Of a stretch of 64,000 bases of DNA, positions 44,680 through 53,178 are shown piece after piece. The DNA lies in NCBI RefSeq assembly GCF_003950325.1, contig NZ_PXZH01000002.1, forward strand, positions 248,001 to 312,000, read 5' to 3'. Source of the DNA: Vagococcus humatus. GTDB taxonomy: Bacteria > Bacillota > Bacilli > Lactobacillales > Vagococcaceae. The translations under genes were made by a program, and so were the position numbers. Under the pieces are notes generated by a model. That model did not search any database. It had not been told where the DNA came from and saw only the letters and a program-made list of their open reading frames with translations. The stretch's first letter is position 1. Every line of letters starts with the position of its first letter.

Positions 44680-45846
44680 ATGCCAAAGGAAGTTGTTATT
44701 TTAAGTGCCAAGCGCACACCTATTGGCAAGTATCGAGGAGCTTTTAAAGAAGTGTCAGCAGTTGACTTAGGTGTAGTAGCAACACAAGCTGCACTAGCAG
44801 AAGCCAAACTTGACCCAAAAGAAGTAGATCAAGTGATTTTTGGACAAGGGTTGCAAGCTGGCTTAGGACAAAATCCTGCTAGACAAGTTCAACTTGCAGT
44901 TAATATACCCCAAACCGCTCCTTCTATGACAATAAATGAAGTGTGTGGATCTGGTCTTAAAGCGATTATTTTAGGTCAACAAGTGATTCAGTTAGGAAAA
45001 GCTCAAGTAGTGGTAGTAGGAGGAATGGAGAATATGACTCAAACCCCTCTTTATTACCCAAAGGCTTTAAAAAAAGCGGATTTTCAAGCTGATCAATTAG
45101 TAGACGGTATGATTCAAGATGGTTTAACTGATGCATTTAATCAGAAACATATGGGATTAACTGCTGAGTTATTAGCAGAGACCTATCATATTTCTAGAGA
45201 AGAGCAAGATCAGCATGCTTTAAATTCCCATCAAAAAGCATTCAAAGCACAACAACAAGGTCAGTTTGAACAAGAAATTGCCCCAGTTTTATTACCAGAT
45301 GGGACTTATTTAAAAGCGGATGAGACGGTAAAAAAACAGTTAACCTATACAGAGTTAGCTGACCTACCGCCAGTGTTTAAAAAAGATGGCTCAGTCACAG
45401 CAGGTAATGCTTCTAGTTTAAATGACGGAGCAGCGGTACTAATTTTGGCAGATAAGGAATATGCCCTTAAACAAGGGTGGGATTTTATAGCCAGTTTAGG
45501 CGATTATAGCGAAATTGGGAATGACCCTAACTTTATGGGCTATTCTCCAGTTATCGCAATTAAAGAGTTGTTACAGACTACCCAGAAAAAAATAGAAGAT
45601 ATTAACTTATTTGAAATAAATGAAGCTTTTTCAGTACAATCCTTAACGGTTAATCAAGCTTTAGAATTACCGGTAGAAAAAGTGAATATACATGGTGGGG
45701 CGGTGGCGTTAGGTCATCCAATTGGGGCTTCAGGAGCTCGGATTATGACTACGTTAATCCATAGTTTAAAAGCTAATCAAACAGGCATTGCCTCAACGTG
45801 TATTGGCGGTGGTTTAGGCATTGCCTTAGAGGTGAAAAAAGCCTAA
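44680..45846 (+). CDS. Acetyl-CoA C-acetyltransferase (thiolase)
   Basis: A 388-residue biosynthetic thiolase making acetoacetyl-CoA for MvaS. The nucleophile Cys is in NEVCGSGLKAI, the active-site His in GHPIGASGARI and the second Cys in STCIGGGLG. It corresponds to the N-terminal half of the fused MvaE of Enterococcus, but ends with its own stop 25 bases before the reductase gene. It abuts mvaS exactly (TAA then ATG). Confidence 0.95.
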   Translation: MPKEVVILSAKRTPIGKYRGAFKEVSAVDLGVVATQAALAEAKLDPKEVDQVIFGQGLQAGLGQNPARQVQLAVNIPQTAPSMTINEVCGSGLKAIILGQQVIQLGKAQVVVVGGMENMTQTPLYYPKALKKADFQADQLVDGMIQDGLTDAFNQKHMGLTAELLAETYHISREEQDQHALNSHQKAFKAQQQGQFEQEIAPVLLPDGTYLKADETVKKQLTYTELADLPPVFKKDGSVTAGNASSLNDGAAVLILADKEYALKQGWDFIASLGDYSEIGNDPNFMGYSPVIAIKELLQTTQKKIEDINLFEINEAFSVQSLTVNQALELPVEKVNIHGGAVALGHPIGASGARIMTTLIHSLKANQTGIASTCIGGGLGIALEVKKA

Positions 45847-45871
45847 GAACAACAGAGAGAGAGGGAGATAG

Positions 45872-47167
45872 GTGAAGTCATCACAGATTTCTAAATTTTA
45901 TCAGTTAAACCGTTTGGAGCGACTGAATTTACTGAAACAACATCAATTTTTAACAGATAAAATTTATAAGTATTTAGAAGAAGTTCAGCTATTAGACTCA
46001 GATGTGGCAGAGCATTTGATTGAAAATCAAATTACTCAGTACCCATTACCTGAAGGGGTGGCCTTAAATTTTTTGATTGACGGAAAAGACTATGTGATTC
46101 CTATGGTAACAGAAGAACCTTCTGTTATTGCAGCTTGTAGTTACGGAGCTAAACTGGCGAGAGACTTAGGTGGATTTCAGACGGTCAATCAAAAGCGTCA
46201 CATGATTGGTCAATTGGTATTCCAAGAAGTAGTCGATTGGCAAACATCATTAAAAGCTATTGAGGAACAAAAAGAGGCGTTAATTCAATACGGTAATACG
46301 TGTCATCCTTCCATTGTTAAACGAGGTGGCGGTGTGATTGATTTATCTGCTAAATTGCTTGAAAATGAACAGGGGAATGTAGAATTTTTAACAGTCTATG
46401 TCACAATCGATGTAAAAGAAGCGATGGGTGCTAATATTATTAATACTATTTTAGAAGGAATGTCTGCTAAAATTAGCTCTCTTGTTTCAGGAGATAATTT
46501 ACTAGCTATATTAAGTAACTATAGTACAGAATCTTTAGTGACAGTAACGACTCAGATTCCTTTTGAAAGTTTGAAGACGAATGATTTATCTGGTCAACAA
46601 GTTGCTTGTCGAATTGAACAGGCGACTAAATATGCTCATCTAGATCCTTACCGAGCAGTTACTCATAATAAAGGCATTTTAAATGGAGTCGACGGGGTGG
46701 TATTGGCTACAGGCAATGATTGGCGGGCAGTTGAAGCTGGAGTTCATGCTTATGCCAGTCGTTTAGGTCGCTACCAAAGTTTAACAGATTGGCAAGGAGA
46801 TGAAACTAATCAGTGCTTAATAGGTAGCTTAACTCTTCCTCTTCATTTAGGAACTGTTGGCGGGGCCATTAGTGTGTTACCTGGGGCTCAAGCTAATTTA
46901 GCTTTATTAGGGAATCCTACTGGTGAAAAGTTAGCTAGTATAGTAGCTTCTGTTGGATTAGCTCAAAATTTAGCTGCCTTAAAAGCATTAGTTTCTGAAG
47001 GAATTCAAAAAGGTCATATGGGCCTTCAAGCTCGTTCATTAGCTATTTCCGTTGGAGCGAAAGAAGAGGAAATTGAAGCAGTAGCAAAAGAATTACGTCA
47101 AGTTAAACAAATGAATGTACAAACAGCTGAAGAGTTGTTAACTAAAATTAGATGTGATAAAAAATAA
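45872..47167 (+). CDS. mvaA: Hydroxymethylglutaryl-CoA reductase, class II
   Basis: Reduces HMG-CoA to mevalonate. The 431-residue length is that of a stand-alone class II reductase. ENQITQYPLPEGVALNF holds the catalytic Glu region, DVKEAMGANIINTILEG the substrate motif, and HNKGILNGVDGVVLATGND the Asp/Lys region; a C-terminal GHMGLQARSL carries the catalytic His. It starts with GTG after GAGGGAG. In Enterococcus this domain is the C-terminal half of MvaE; here it is separate. Confidence 0.95.
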   Translation: MKSSQISKFYQLNRLERLNLLKQHQFLTDKIYKYLEEVQLLDSDVAEHLIENQITQYPLPEGVALNFLIDGKDYVIPMVTEEPSVIAACSYGAKLARDLGGFQTVNQKRHMIGQLVFQEVVDWQTSLKAIEEQKEALIQYGNTCHPSIVKRGGGVIDLSAKLLENEQGNVEFLTVYVTIDVKEAMGANIINTILEGMSAKISSLVSGDNLLAILSNYSTESLVTVTTQIPFESLKTNDLSGQQVACRIEQATKYAHLDPYRAVTHNKGILNGVDGVVLATGNDWRAVEAGVHAYASRLGRYQSLTDWQGDETNQCLIGSLTLPLHLGTVGGAISVLPGAQANLALLGNPTGEKLASIVASVGLAQNLAALKALVSEGIQKGHMGLQARSLAISVGAKEEEIEAVAKELRQVKQMNVQTAEELLTKIRCDKK

Positions 47168-47174
47168 AAAAGAT

Positions 47175-47222
47175 ACTTACTATTTTGCGTAAAATTTAGC
47201 AGAATGGTGAGTGCTTTTTTTT
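47175..47222 (+). terminator. Rho-independent terminator of the mevalonate operon
   Basis: ACTTACTATTTTGC and GCAGAATGGTGAGT pair with several G-U pairs, then a run of Ts. Confidence 0.75.
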
Positions 47223-47484
47223 GTTCAAAATAAAGTGAAAAAAAATATTTGATAAAAAATGATTAGTTATCTATTAAGTTTGATTAGCAATCAAATAAAA
47301 GAATAAAATAGTTTTTTTAATTAAAATATGTTTTTTAATAAAAATGTATTCGGTTTCTTAAAATGTTCAAAATGCTATTGATATAATATAAAATTCGTTG
47401 TATTGTTAAATCAAGTACTTCGATAAATAAAGATATGATTGGGTTATTTTAATAAGATGATAAGAAGGTTATGGAGGGTTTACA
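47223..47484. other. AT-rich leader region before folE
   Basis: The gap between mvaA and folE is 317 bases. After the terminator it is AT-rich, with no supportable gene and no recognised folate (THF) riboswitch. The promoter below is the only clear signal. Confidence 0.4.
47379..47387 (+). promoter_or_regulatory. Extended -10 promoter of the folate operon
   Basis: TGATATAAT is a perfect extended -10 element (TG-n-TATAAT). The -35 position has no good match, as is usual for this class. The leader to folE is about 90 bases. Confidence 0.55.
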
Positions 47485-48048
47485 ATGGATTTAGAACGAA
47501 TTGAAGCGGCAGTAAAAGAAATATTGATTGCAGTGGGTGAAGATCCAGAGCGAACTGGCTTACAAGAAACACCTAAACGTGTTGCACGGATGTATCAAGA
47601 AGTGTTTGCAGGTCTTGAAAATGACCCAACAGTACATTTGAAAGTATTTGATGAAGGCCAAGATGAAGAGATGGTTATCGTAAGAGATATTCCACTTCAT
47701 TCCATGTGCGAACATCATTTATTACCATTTGTAGGAAAAGCACATATTGCTTATATACCTAGAAATGGCAAAATTATAGGTTTATCTAAATTTGCTCGGA
47801 TTGTAGATCATTTTTCAAAACGACCACAAGTCCAAGAGCGATTAACTTCACAAATTGCTGACTTTTTAGATGAAAACTTAGATCCAGTTGGTGTGGCAGT
47901 AGTGATTGAAGCAGAGCATATGTGTATGACAATGAGAGGAGCTAAAGCTGCTGGTTCAGGTACTTTAACTTCTGCTTTACGAGGTTCTATGCGCTCTGAT
48001 GCCAAAACACGAGCTGAAGTTATGTCATTGTTGAGAGGACGGATATAA
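47485..48048 (+). CDS. folE: GTP cyclohydrolase I
   Basis: Opens GTP to 7,8-dihydroneopterin triphosphate, the first step of folate synthesis. It has 187 residues. Zinc ligands are the Cys and His of [10 protein letters not shown] and the later Cys in [31 protein letters not shown] is the conserved core. TGGAGGG precedes the ATG. folP starts on the base after its stop. Confidence 0.96.
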   Translation: MDLERIEAAVKEILIAVGEDPERTGLQETPKRVARMYQEVFAGLENDPTVHLKVFDEGQDEEMVIVRDIPLHSMCEHHLLPFVGKAHIAYIPRNGKIIGLSKFARIVDHFSKRPQVQERLTSQIADFLDENLDPVGVAVVIEAEHMCMTMRGAKAAGSGTLTSALRGSMRSDAKTRAEVMSLLRGRI

Positions 48049-48879
48049 ATGACTTCTTTTAAAGCAGGAAGTGTTACTTATTCTTTAGAAGAAAAAACGT
48101 TAGTAATGGGAATTTTAAATGTAACTCCAGATTCATTTTCAGATGGAGGTAAGTATATGAACCCTGATGTAGCTCTTAAACATGCCAAAGAGATGATCGA
48201 AGAGGGAGCAGATATTATTGATATTGGTGCCCAGTCTACAAGACCGGGCTATACTCCGATTTCTTTTGAGGAAGAATGGGAACGTTTAGCTCCTGTGCTA
48301 GAAAAGTTGTTACCTACATTAGAAGGAACCAAAATCAGTGTTTCAGTAGATACTTTTTATCCTGAAGTGGCTGAAAAAGCTTTGGCTTTAGGAGTTCATA
48401 TCATTAATGATGTATCAGGATTTACTCCTAAGATGTGGGAGGTAGTCGCTAAATCTGATTGTGGATGTATTGTCATGCATCCAAGAAGAGAATGGGATTA
48501 TGAAGATCCAGTTCAGGAAGTCCATGAGTTTTTCTTAAGCAAACAAAAAGAAGCTCATCAATACGGTATTCCTAATGAACGGTTATGTTTTGATCCAGGT
48601 ATTGGCTTTAAAAAAACATTTGAAGAGAACTTATCTCTGATTACTAATATTGAACAAACTAAAATTTCTACTTGTGCTTACCTAATGGCTACATCAAGAA
48701 AACGGGTCGTAGGAGAAGTATGTGGCAATCCACCTTTTGAAAAACGATTAGGGGGAACTATTGCAGCAGATACTTTAGCCATTAATCACGGAGCGAATAT
48801 GATACGGGTTCATGATGTATACGATAGTGTACAAGCAGCTAGAATGACAGAAGCATTAATGAAAGTTCGGAGGAAATAA
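48049..48879 (+). CDS. folP: Dihydropteroate synthase
   Basis: Joins pABA to 6-hydroxymethyl-dihydropterin pyrophosphate; the sulfonamide target. It has 276 residues. MGILNVTPDSFSDGGKYMN (loop 1), DIGAQSTRPGYTP (loop 2), SVDTFYPEVAEKAL and NDVSGF are canonical; the C-terminal MIRVHDV completes the site. It lies directly after folE (TAA-ATG). Confidence 0.96.
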   Translation: MTSFKAGSVTYSLEEKTLVMGILNVTPDSFSDGGKYMNPDVALKHAKEMIEEGADIIDIGAQSTRPGYTPISFEEEWERLAPVLEKLLPTLEGTKISVSVDTFYPEVAEKALALGVHIINDVSGFTPKMWEVVAKSDCGCIVMHPRREWDYEDPVQEVHEFFLSKQKEAHQYGIPNERLCFDPGIGFKKTFEENLSLITNIEQTKISTCAYLMATSRKRVVGEVCGNPPFEKRLGGTIAADTLAINHGANMIRVHDVYDSVQAARMTEALMKVRRK

Positions 48880-48880
48880 C

Positions 48881-49252
48881 ATGGATAAAATTCAACTAGT
48901 TGGGTTAGAAGTATTTGCCTATCACGGAGTCAATCCAGAAGAAAAACGAGATGGACAAACTTTTATTTTAGATGTGACGTTAAAAACTGATATTTCTAAA
49001 CCAGGTGCCAGTGATGATTTAAATGAGACAATTAATTATGCTAAAGTGCGTAAAACTATTACTCGTGTGATGACAGAAGAAACTTATGATTTAATTGAAA
49101 AAGCAGCTAGTGAAGTGGCTAAAGCTATTTTAACAGAATATCCAGCTGTCAAAAAAGTCAATGTTACATTGAAAAAGCCTGAAGCACCAATGAATGCTAC
49201 CTTTGATTATGTAGCCGTGTCAATTAGTCGTGAACGTTCAGATTTTGAATAA
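48881..49252 (+). CDS. folB: Dihydroneopterin aldolase
   Basis: Converts dihydroneopterin to 6-hydroxymethyl-dihydropterin and glycolaldehyde. It has 123 residues, with FAYHGVNPEEKRDGQTF (catalytic Tyr and Glu region), TINYAKVRKTI and the Lys-bearing VNVTLKKPEAP. CGGAGGAA precedes the ATG, one base after the folP stop. Confidence 0.95.
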   Translation: MDKIQLVGLEVFAYHGVNPEEKRDGQTFILDVTLKTDISKPGASDDLNETINYAKVRKTITRVMTEETYDLIEKAASEVAKAILTEYPAVKKVNVTLKKPEAPMNATFDYVAVSISRERSDFE

Positions 49253-49257
49253 AGATT

Positions 49258-49305
49258 AGGAGGGAAAGGGCGAGTTTTCGTGAAAACTTGCCCTATTTTA
49301 ATATG
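49258..49305 (+). promoter_or_regulatory. folK initiation region: SD, 12-bp hairpin, start codon
   Basis: AGGAGGG lies at 49258-49264 but the ATG is at 49303, 38 bases later. Between them 49267-49278 and 49283-49294 form a near-perfect stem (one G-U) with a CGTG loop. Folding removes 28 bases, leaving an effective SD-to-ATG gap of about 10. Confidence 0.7.
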
Positions 49306-49776
49306 AAACAAGCAATTATTGCAGTAGGAACAAATATTGGAGACTGTCAGCAAAATATTCAACAAGCAGTTCAAGCGATTAATTTATTACCTATGAATAC
49401 ACAAGTGTTAAAAGAGGCAGCAATTTATGAAACAGAACCTTTTGATGTGCCAGATCAACAGCAAAACTATTTCAATACTTGTTTATTAATTGAAACAGAT
49501 TTTTCACCTGAAGCGTTATTAGGGGCTTGTCTAGGGATTGAAGTAGGTTTAGGCAGAGTGCGTAAAGTTTGGCATGGTGAGAGAATTATTGATTTAGATC
49601 TGATTTTTTACGAAGGAGAAGTAAGAGAAACAAAAGAATTAGTCTTGCCTCATCCTGGATATCAGGAACGCCTATTTGTTTTAGAGCCTATGATGGATTT
49701 ATGTCCGTCAGGTATTTTTTCTGAGTGGAATTTTTTAAGTGAGTACCAAGAATTAAAAGCCTTAGAGAATCGGTAA
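49303..49776 (+). CDS. folK: 6-hydroxymethyl-dihydropterin pyrophosphokinase
   Basis: Transfers pyrophosphate from ATP to hydroxymethyl-dihydropterin. With the ATG at 49303 it has 157 residues and starts MKQAIIAVGTNIGD, the family start. YETEPFDVPDQQQNYFNTCL and RIIDLDLIFYEG (metal-binding Asp pair) are diagnostic. The TTG at 49288 lies inside the hairpin and adds unrelated residues. The ribosome-binding site is separated from the start by a hairpin. Confidence 0.94.
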   Translation: MKQAIIAVGTNIGDCQQNIQQAVQAINLLPMNTQVLKEAAIYETEPFDVPDQQQNYFNTCLLIETDFSPEALLGACLGIEVGLGRVRKVWHGERIIDLDLIFYEGEVRETKELVLPHPGYQERLFVLEPMMDLCPSGIFSEWNFLSEYQELKALENR

Positions 49777-49795
49777 GAAGTAGGAGGTACAAGGG

Positions 49796-50389
49796 ATGCG
49801 TTTAGTAATGATTGATAACAAAGATTCATTTGTCTATAATTTGGTTGCTTATTTAAACGAACTAAACCAAGAAGTTTTAGTGTTAGATAGTCAAGACTGT
49901 TCTTTTGAAAAACTTAATCAGCTGAAACCAGACGGAATTATTATTTCACCAGGTCCTGGTAGTCCAGAAACAAGTTTTTTATCAAAAGAACTCATTTTAC
50001 ATCTATCTAAAAAATGGCCCACACTAGGGGTATGTCTAGGTCATCAATTATTAGCTTATGGATATGGTGGGCAAGTAATATGCGGGGAAAAACCTATTCA
50101 CGGAAAATTATCTAAGATTAACACCAATCAAACAGGAATATTTAAAGATTTACCAGAAGAGTTTGAGGTAGTTAGGTACCATTCCTTAATAGTAGACCCT
50201 GAAACTCTTCCTGAAGAAATTCAAATAGACGGGGTAACAGATGAAGGAGTGATTATGGGGTTAAGTCATAAAACTTATCCTTGGTATAGTGTGCAATTTC
50301 ATCCGGAAGCCTTATTAACACAATATGGTCACGAAATGTTACAAAATTTTGTGGCAATATGTCAGGAGTGTCAAACTTATGCGAGTTAA
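49796..50389 (+). CDS. pabA: Aminodeoxychorismate synthase, glutamine amidotransferase subunit
   Basis: A 197-residue class I glutaminase that feeds ammonia to PabB. The nucleophile Cys is in GVCLGHQLLAYGYGG and the His-Glu pair in FHPEALLTQYG. PabA and TrpG are nearly alike and one protein can serve both; the folate operon context favours PabA here, and no trp genes are present. AGGAGGTAC precedes the ATG, and the end overlaps pabB. Confidence 0.93.
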   Translation: MRLVMIDNKDSFVYNLVAYLNELNQEVLVLDSQDCSFEKLNQLKPDGIIISPGPGSPETSFLSKELILHLSKKWPTLGVCLGHQLLAYGYGGQVICGEKPIHGKLSKINTNQTGIFKDLPEEFEVVRYHSLIVDPETLPEEIQIDGVTDEGVIMGLSHKTYPWYSVQFHPEALLTQYGHEMLQNFVAICQECQTYAS

Positions 50390-51710
50390 GTCTTTAGATT
50401 CAAGTATTACGCTAAAAGATGTTTTTCAGGTATTTGCTGGAGAACCTTATCTAGCTTTTTTAGCTTCTTCTTTGCAAAGTGATTTAGGCCGGTATTCTAT
50501 TTTAGGTAGAAAACCTTATTTACGTTTAAAACAAGTCAAAGGAGAGCTTTATATCAATGATGTTAGACAACCTGATGTAGATTTTGATACATACTTAGAA
50601 GAGTATTTAAACACGCACTATGAAAAAAATCTGACAAATCTACCGATAGTATCTGGTTGTTTAGGTTATTTTTCTTATGATTATGCTAGTCACCAGGTCA
50701 CTGACTTGCCAACTAGTTGTTTAAATTTCTATGATGAATTGTGGGTGGAAGATCATCTTACTCAAGAAGTGTGGTTGATTGAGCAAGGGCAGTTAGGTTC
50801 TGAAGAAGAAATGATGGCTTTGTCTTTAGACGCACTAAGAAACAATCAATCTAATTATCAGGTAGAAATAGATCAAAGTGCTAGCTTTAAAGAAGATGTG
50901 TCCAAAGAAACTTATCTATCTCAAATAGAAAAAGTGCAGGATAAGATTACTTCTGGTGAGGTTTACGTGATGAATTTAACTCAGCGTTTTCAACTCACTA
51001 GTCAGGCAAATCCTATTCAAGTATTTCGTTACTTATATCAGCACAATCCTGCTCCCTTTAGTGCTTATTTAGATGAGGGAGAATTTCAAATTATTTCAGC
51101 TTCACCAGAACGTTTTTTTGAAATTCGTAACGGAAAAGCTCAAACGCGTCCTATTAAAGGAACTGTCCCTAGAGGAGCTACTCCTAGTGAGGATAAAGCA
51201 CTTAAACAGCAGTTGCAACAGTCTGCTAAAGAACAAAGTGAATTGATGATGATTGTAGACATGGAACGAAATGATTTGAATCGTTTTTGTCAACCAGGCA
51301 CTGTGAAAGTACCACATATGTTTACGGTTGAAAGTTATGCAACTGTCCATCATTTAGTTTCAGAAGTGGAAGGTCTTGTGAAACCTGATGTTAGTGGGTT
51401 TGAAGCATTTCGCTATATGTTTCCTGGTGGCTCTATTACAGGAGCTCCCAAGGAAAGTGCTATGTCGATTATTCAAGAATTAGAAGTAAGTCCAAGAGGT
51501 ATTTACACTGGAGCTATAGGTTATTTTAGTTTAGATGGAGATTGTGATTGGAACATTGTTATACGTTCTTTACTGCATGAACAAGGTCGTTATGAATTAG
51601 GGGTTGGGGGAGGAATTACTATTGAGTCTCATCCAGAAGAGGAGCATCAGGAAATTTATCAAAAAGGGAAAGCCTTGTTAGAAGCTTTCGGTTTGGAGAC
51701 CCCATGTTAA
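50379..51710 (+). CDS. pabB: Aminodeoxychorismate synthase, component I
   Basis: Aminates chorismate to 4-amino-4-deoxychorismate. The ATG at 50379, with CAGGAGTG before it and an 11-base overlap with pabA, gives 443 residues. VMNLTQRFQL, RPIKGTVPRG and FPGGSITGAPKESAMSIIQELE are the chorismate-enzyme signatures; in PabB the PIKGT Lys forms a covalent intermediate, while anthranilate synthase has PIAGT. This supports pabB over trpE. Confidence 0.95.
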   Translation: MRVKSLDSSITLKDVFQVFAGEPYLAFLASSLQSDLGRYSILGRKPYLRLKQVKGELYINDVRQPDVDFDTYLEEYLNTHYEKNLTNLPIVSGCLGYFSYDYASHQVTDLPTSCLNFYDELWVEDHLTQEVWLIEQGQLGSEEEMMALSLDALRNNQSNYQVEIDQSASFKEDVSKETYLSQIEKVQDKITSGEVYVMNLTQRFQLTSQANPIQVFRYLYQHNPAPFSAYLDEGEFQIISASPERFFEIRNGKAQTRPIKGTVPRGATPSEDKALKQQLQQSAKEQSELMMIVDMERNDLNRFCQPGTVKVPHMFTVESYATVHHLVSEVEGLVKPDVSGFEAFRYMFPGGSITGAPKESAMSIIQELEVSPRGIYTGAIGYFSLDGDCDWNIVIRSLLHEQGRYELGVGGGITIESHPEEEHQEIYQKGKALLEAFGLETPC

Positions 51711-52378
51711 TCACCCGAGATGCTGGTTATGATTTTGGTCTAGGACTATTTGAAACGATGCTGATTGATGATAAGGGTAATCCTGAATTTTTAGAAGAAC
51801 ATCTTTTACGCTTAGCATCTGGTTGCCGCTATTTTGATGTGGCTACCACTGTATCAAAAGAGCAAGTATATGAATACATTGCTACTCATCAGTTAAAAAG
51901 TTGTGTCTTAAAATTATCTGTTTCTAGTGACAATTTATTATTTAGTACAAGAGAGATAAGTTATCAACCCGCTGATTATCAAACTGGTTTTCGGTTAACT
52001 GTTAGTCCTATCCGAAAAAATCCTACTTCTCCTTTTACCTATTATAAAACAAGTAATTACGGAGATTGCCTTTGGGCTAAAAGAATGGCTCAAAGATCAG
52101 GTTTTGACGAAGCTTTACTATTAAATGACAAAGGCGAGATTTGTGAAGGAAGTATGAGTAATATCTTTTTTAGAAAAGGGGAAACTTTCTATACTCCGCC
52201 GGTTAAGTCCGGTTTGTTAGCAGGTGTTTACCGAGGTTATTTGATTGAACAGCTAGATGTGATAGAAAAACCTTTATTTTTAACTGATTTACCCCAATTT
52301 GATTCTTGTTTTATTACCAATTCTGTTATGAAGAAAATGCCAGTAAGATGTATTGATGATTATTTTTTTAAAGATTAA
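51704..52378 (+). CDS. pabC: Aminodeoxychorismate lyase
   Basis: A PLP fold-type IV enzyme that releases pyruvate to give p-aminobenzoate. It has 224 residues, short for the family, but keeps the start ITRDAGYDFGLGLFETMLID, the PLP Lys in YYKTSNYGDCLWA and the EGSMSNIFF phosphate-binding loop. Its ATG overlaps the pabB stop by seven bases. Last gene of the folate operon. Confidence 0.92.
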   Translation: MLITRDAGYDFGLGLFETMLIDDKGNPEFLEEHLLRLASGCRYFDVATTVSKEQVYEYIATHQLKSCVLKLSVSSDNLLFSTREISYQPADYQTGFRLTVSPIRKNPTSPFTYYKTSNYGDCLWAKRMAQRSGFDEALLLNDKGEICEGSMSNIFFRKGETFYTPPVKSGLLAGVYRGYLIEQLDVIEKPLFLTDLPQFDSCFITNSVMKKMPVRCIDDYFFKD

Positions 52379-52380
52379 TC

Positions 52381-52418
52381 AAAAAGTTCACGAGTGATAT
52401 CACTCGTGAACTTTTTTT
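52381..52418. terminator. Bidirectional terminator
   Basis: A perfect palindrome from AAAAAGTTCACGAGTGA to TCACTCGTGAACTTTTT. Shared by pabC and the convergent lytT gene. Confidence 0.93.
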
Positions 52419-53178
52419 AGCGGTTTAGTTTTAGTCTATGTTTAAAGCCTTTGACATAAGAACGACTAACTGGAATTTTTTCATCGTTTCTCATAGTGAG
52501 TAACATTGTTTGATTGAACCAAGGTTCCATTTCTTTTATGTAGTCTAAATTGACTAAATAACTACGATGAATTCTTAAAAAATTAGGGCTAGTCAACGTT
52601 TTTTCTAAAGAAATTAAGGTGTCATTGGTTTCAAATATATGATCTAACGTATGAATGAGTAGTTTTTTATTTTGAGCCTCCAAGTAGTAAATATCTGCTA
52701 TTGGAACAAAAAATACTTTATCCTCCACTGAAACTGGTAATAAATCTTTAAGAGCATCAGTAGACGGGGCAGCTTGGCTAGTTTGTTGTTGGTTTAAAGC
52801 TTGTAAAGCACTAGTTTTAGTTAAGGTTTCTTGGGCTTTAGTGACTGCTTGTTGAATACGTTTAAATTCAAAAGGCTTTAAAATATAATCGACTGCATTT
52901 AAATTAAAGGCTTCTATGGCATGTTGATCAAAAGCAGTGGCAAAAATAATAAAGGGAGCATTAGGTACTTGGTTGATTTTTTTGGCTAAGTCTAAGCCGT
53001 TTTCATCAGATAGATGAATATCTAAAAATAAAACATCTGGCATTTGCTGGTTCATTTGGCTAAAACATTCTTCAATTGAGTCAGCTTGTTCTACGCTATT
53101 AACTTCTGGACATTGTTTTAATAAAAAAGTAAGCTCGCTTCTAGCAAGTGGTTCATCATCTACAATTAAGATATTCAT
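52417..53178 (-). CDS. lytT: LytTR-family response regulator
   Basis: A 253-residue regulator. The receiver domain (1-118) has Asp7-Asp8, the phosphorylated Asp53 in LFLDIHL and Lys in YILKPFEF. The C-terminal LytTR DNA-binding domain (about 148-250) includes YYLEAQNKKLLIHT and FLRIHRSYLVNL. It overlaps lytS by four bases (ATGA). By analogy with LytSR/LytST it activates lrgAB in response to pyruvate or membrane state; a fitting pair of direct repeats lies upstream of lrgA. Confidence 0.93.
   Translation of the reverse strand: MNILIVDDEPLARSELTFLLKQCPEVNSVEQADSIEECFSQMNQQMPDVLFLDIHLSDENGLDLAKKINQVPNAPFIIFATAFDQHAIEAFNLNAVDYILKPFEFKRIQQAVTKAQETLTKTSALQALNQQQTSQAAPSTDALKDLLPVSVEDKVFFVPIADIYYLEAQNKKLLIHTLDHIFETNDTLISLEKTLTSPNFLRIHRSYLVNLDYIKEMEPWFNQTMLLTMRNDEKIPVSRSYVKGFKHRLKLNR

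Noticed and set aside
47223-47484. Possible folate riboswitch before folE
   Set aside because: The region is plain AT-rich sequence without the conserved elements of a THF riboswitch.
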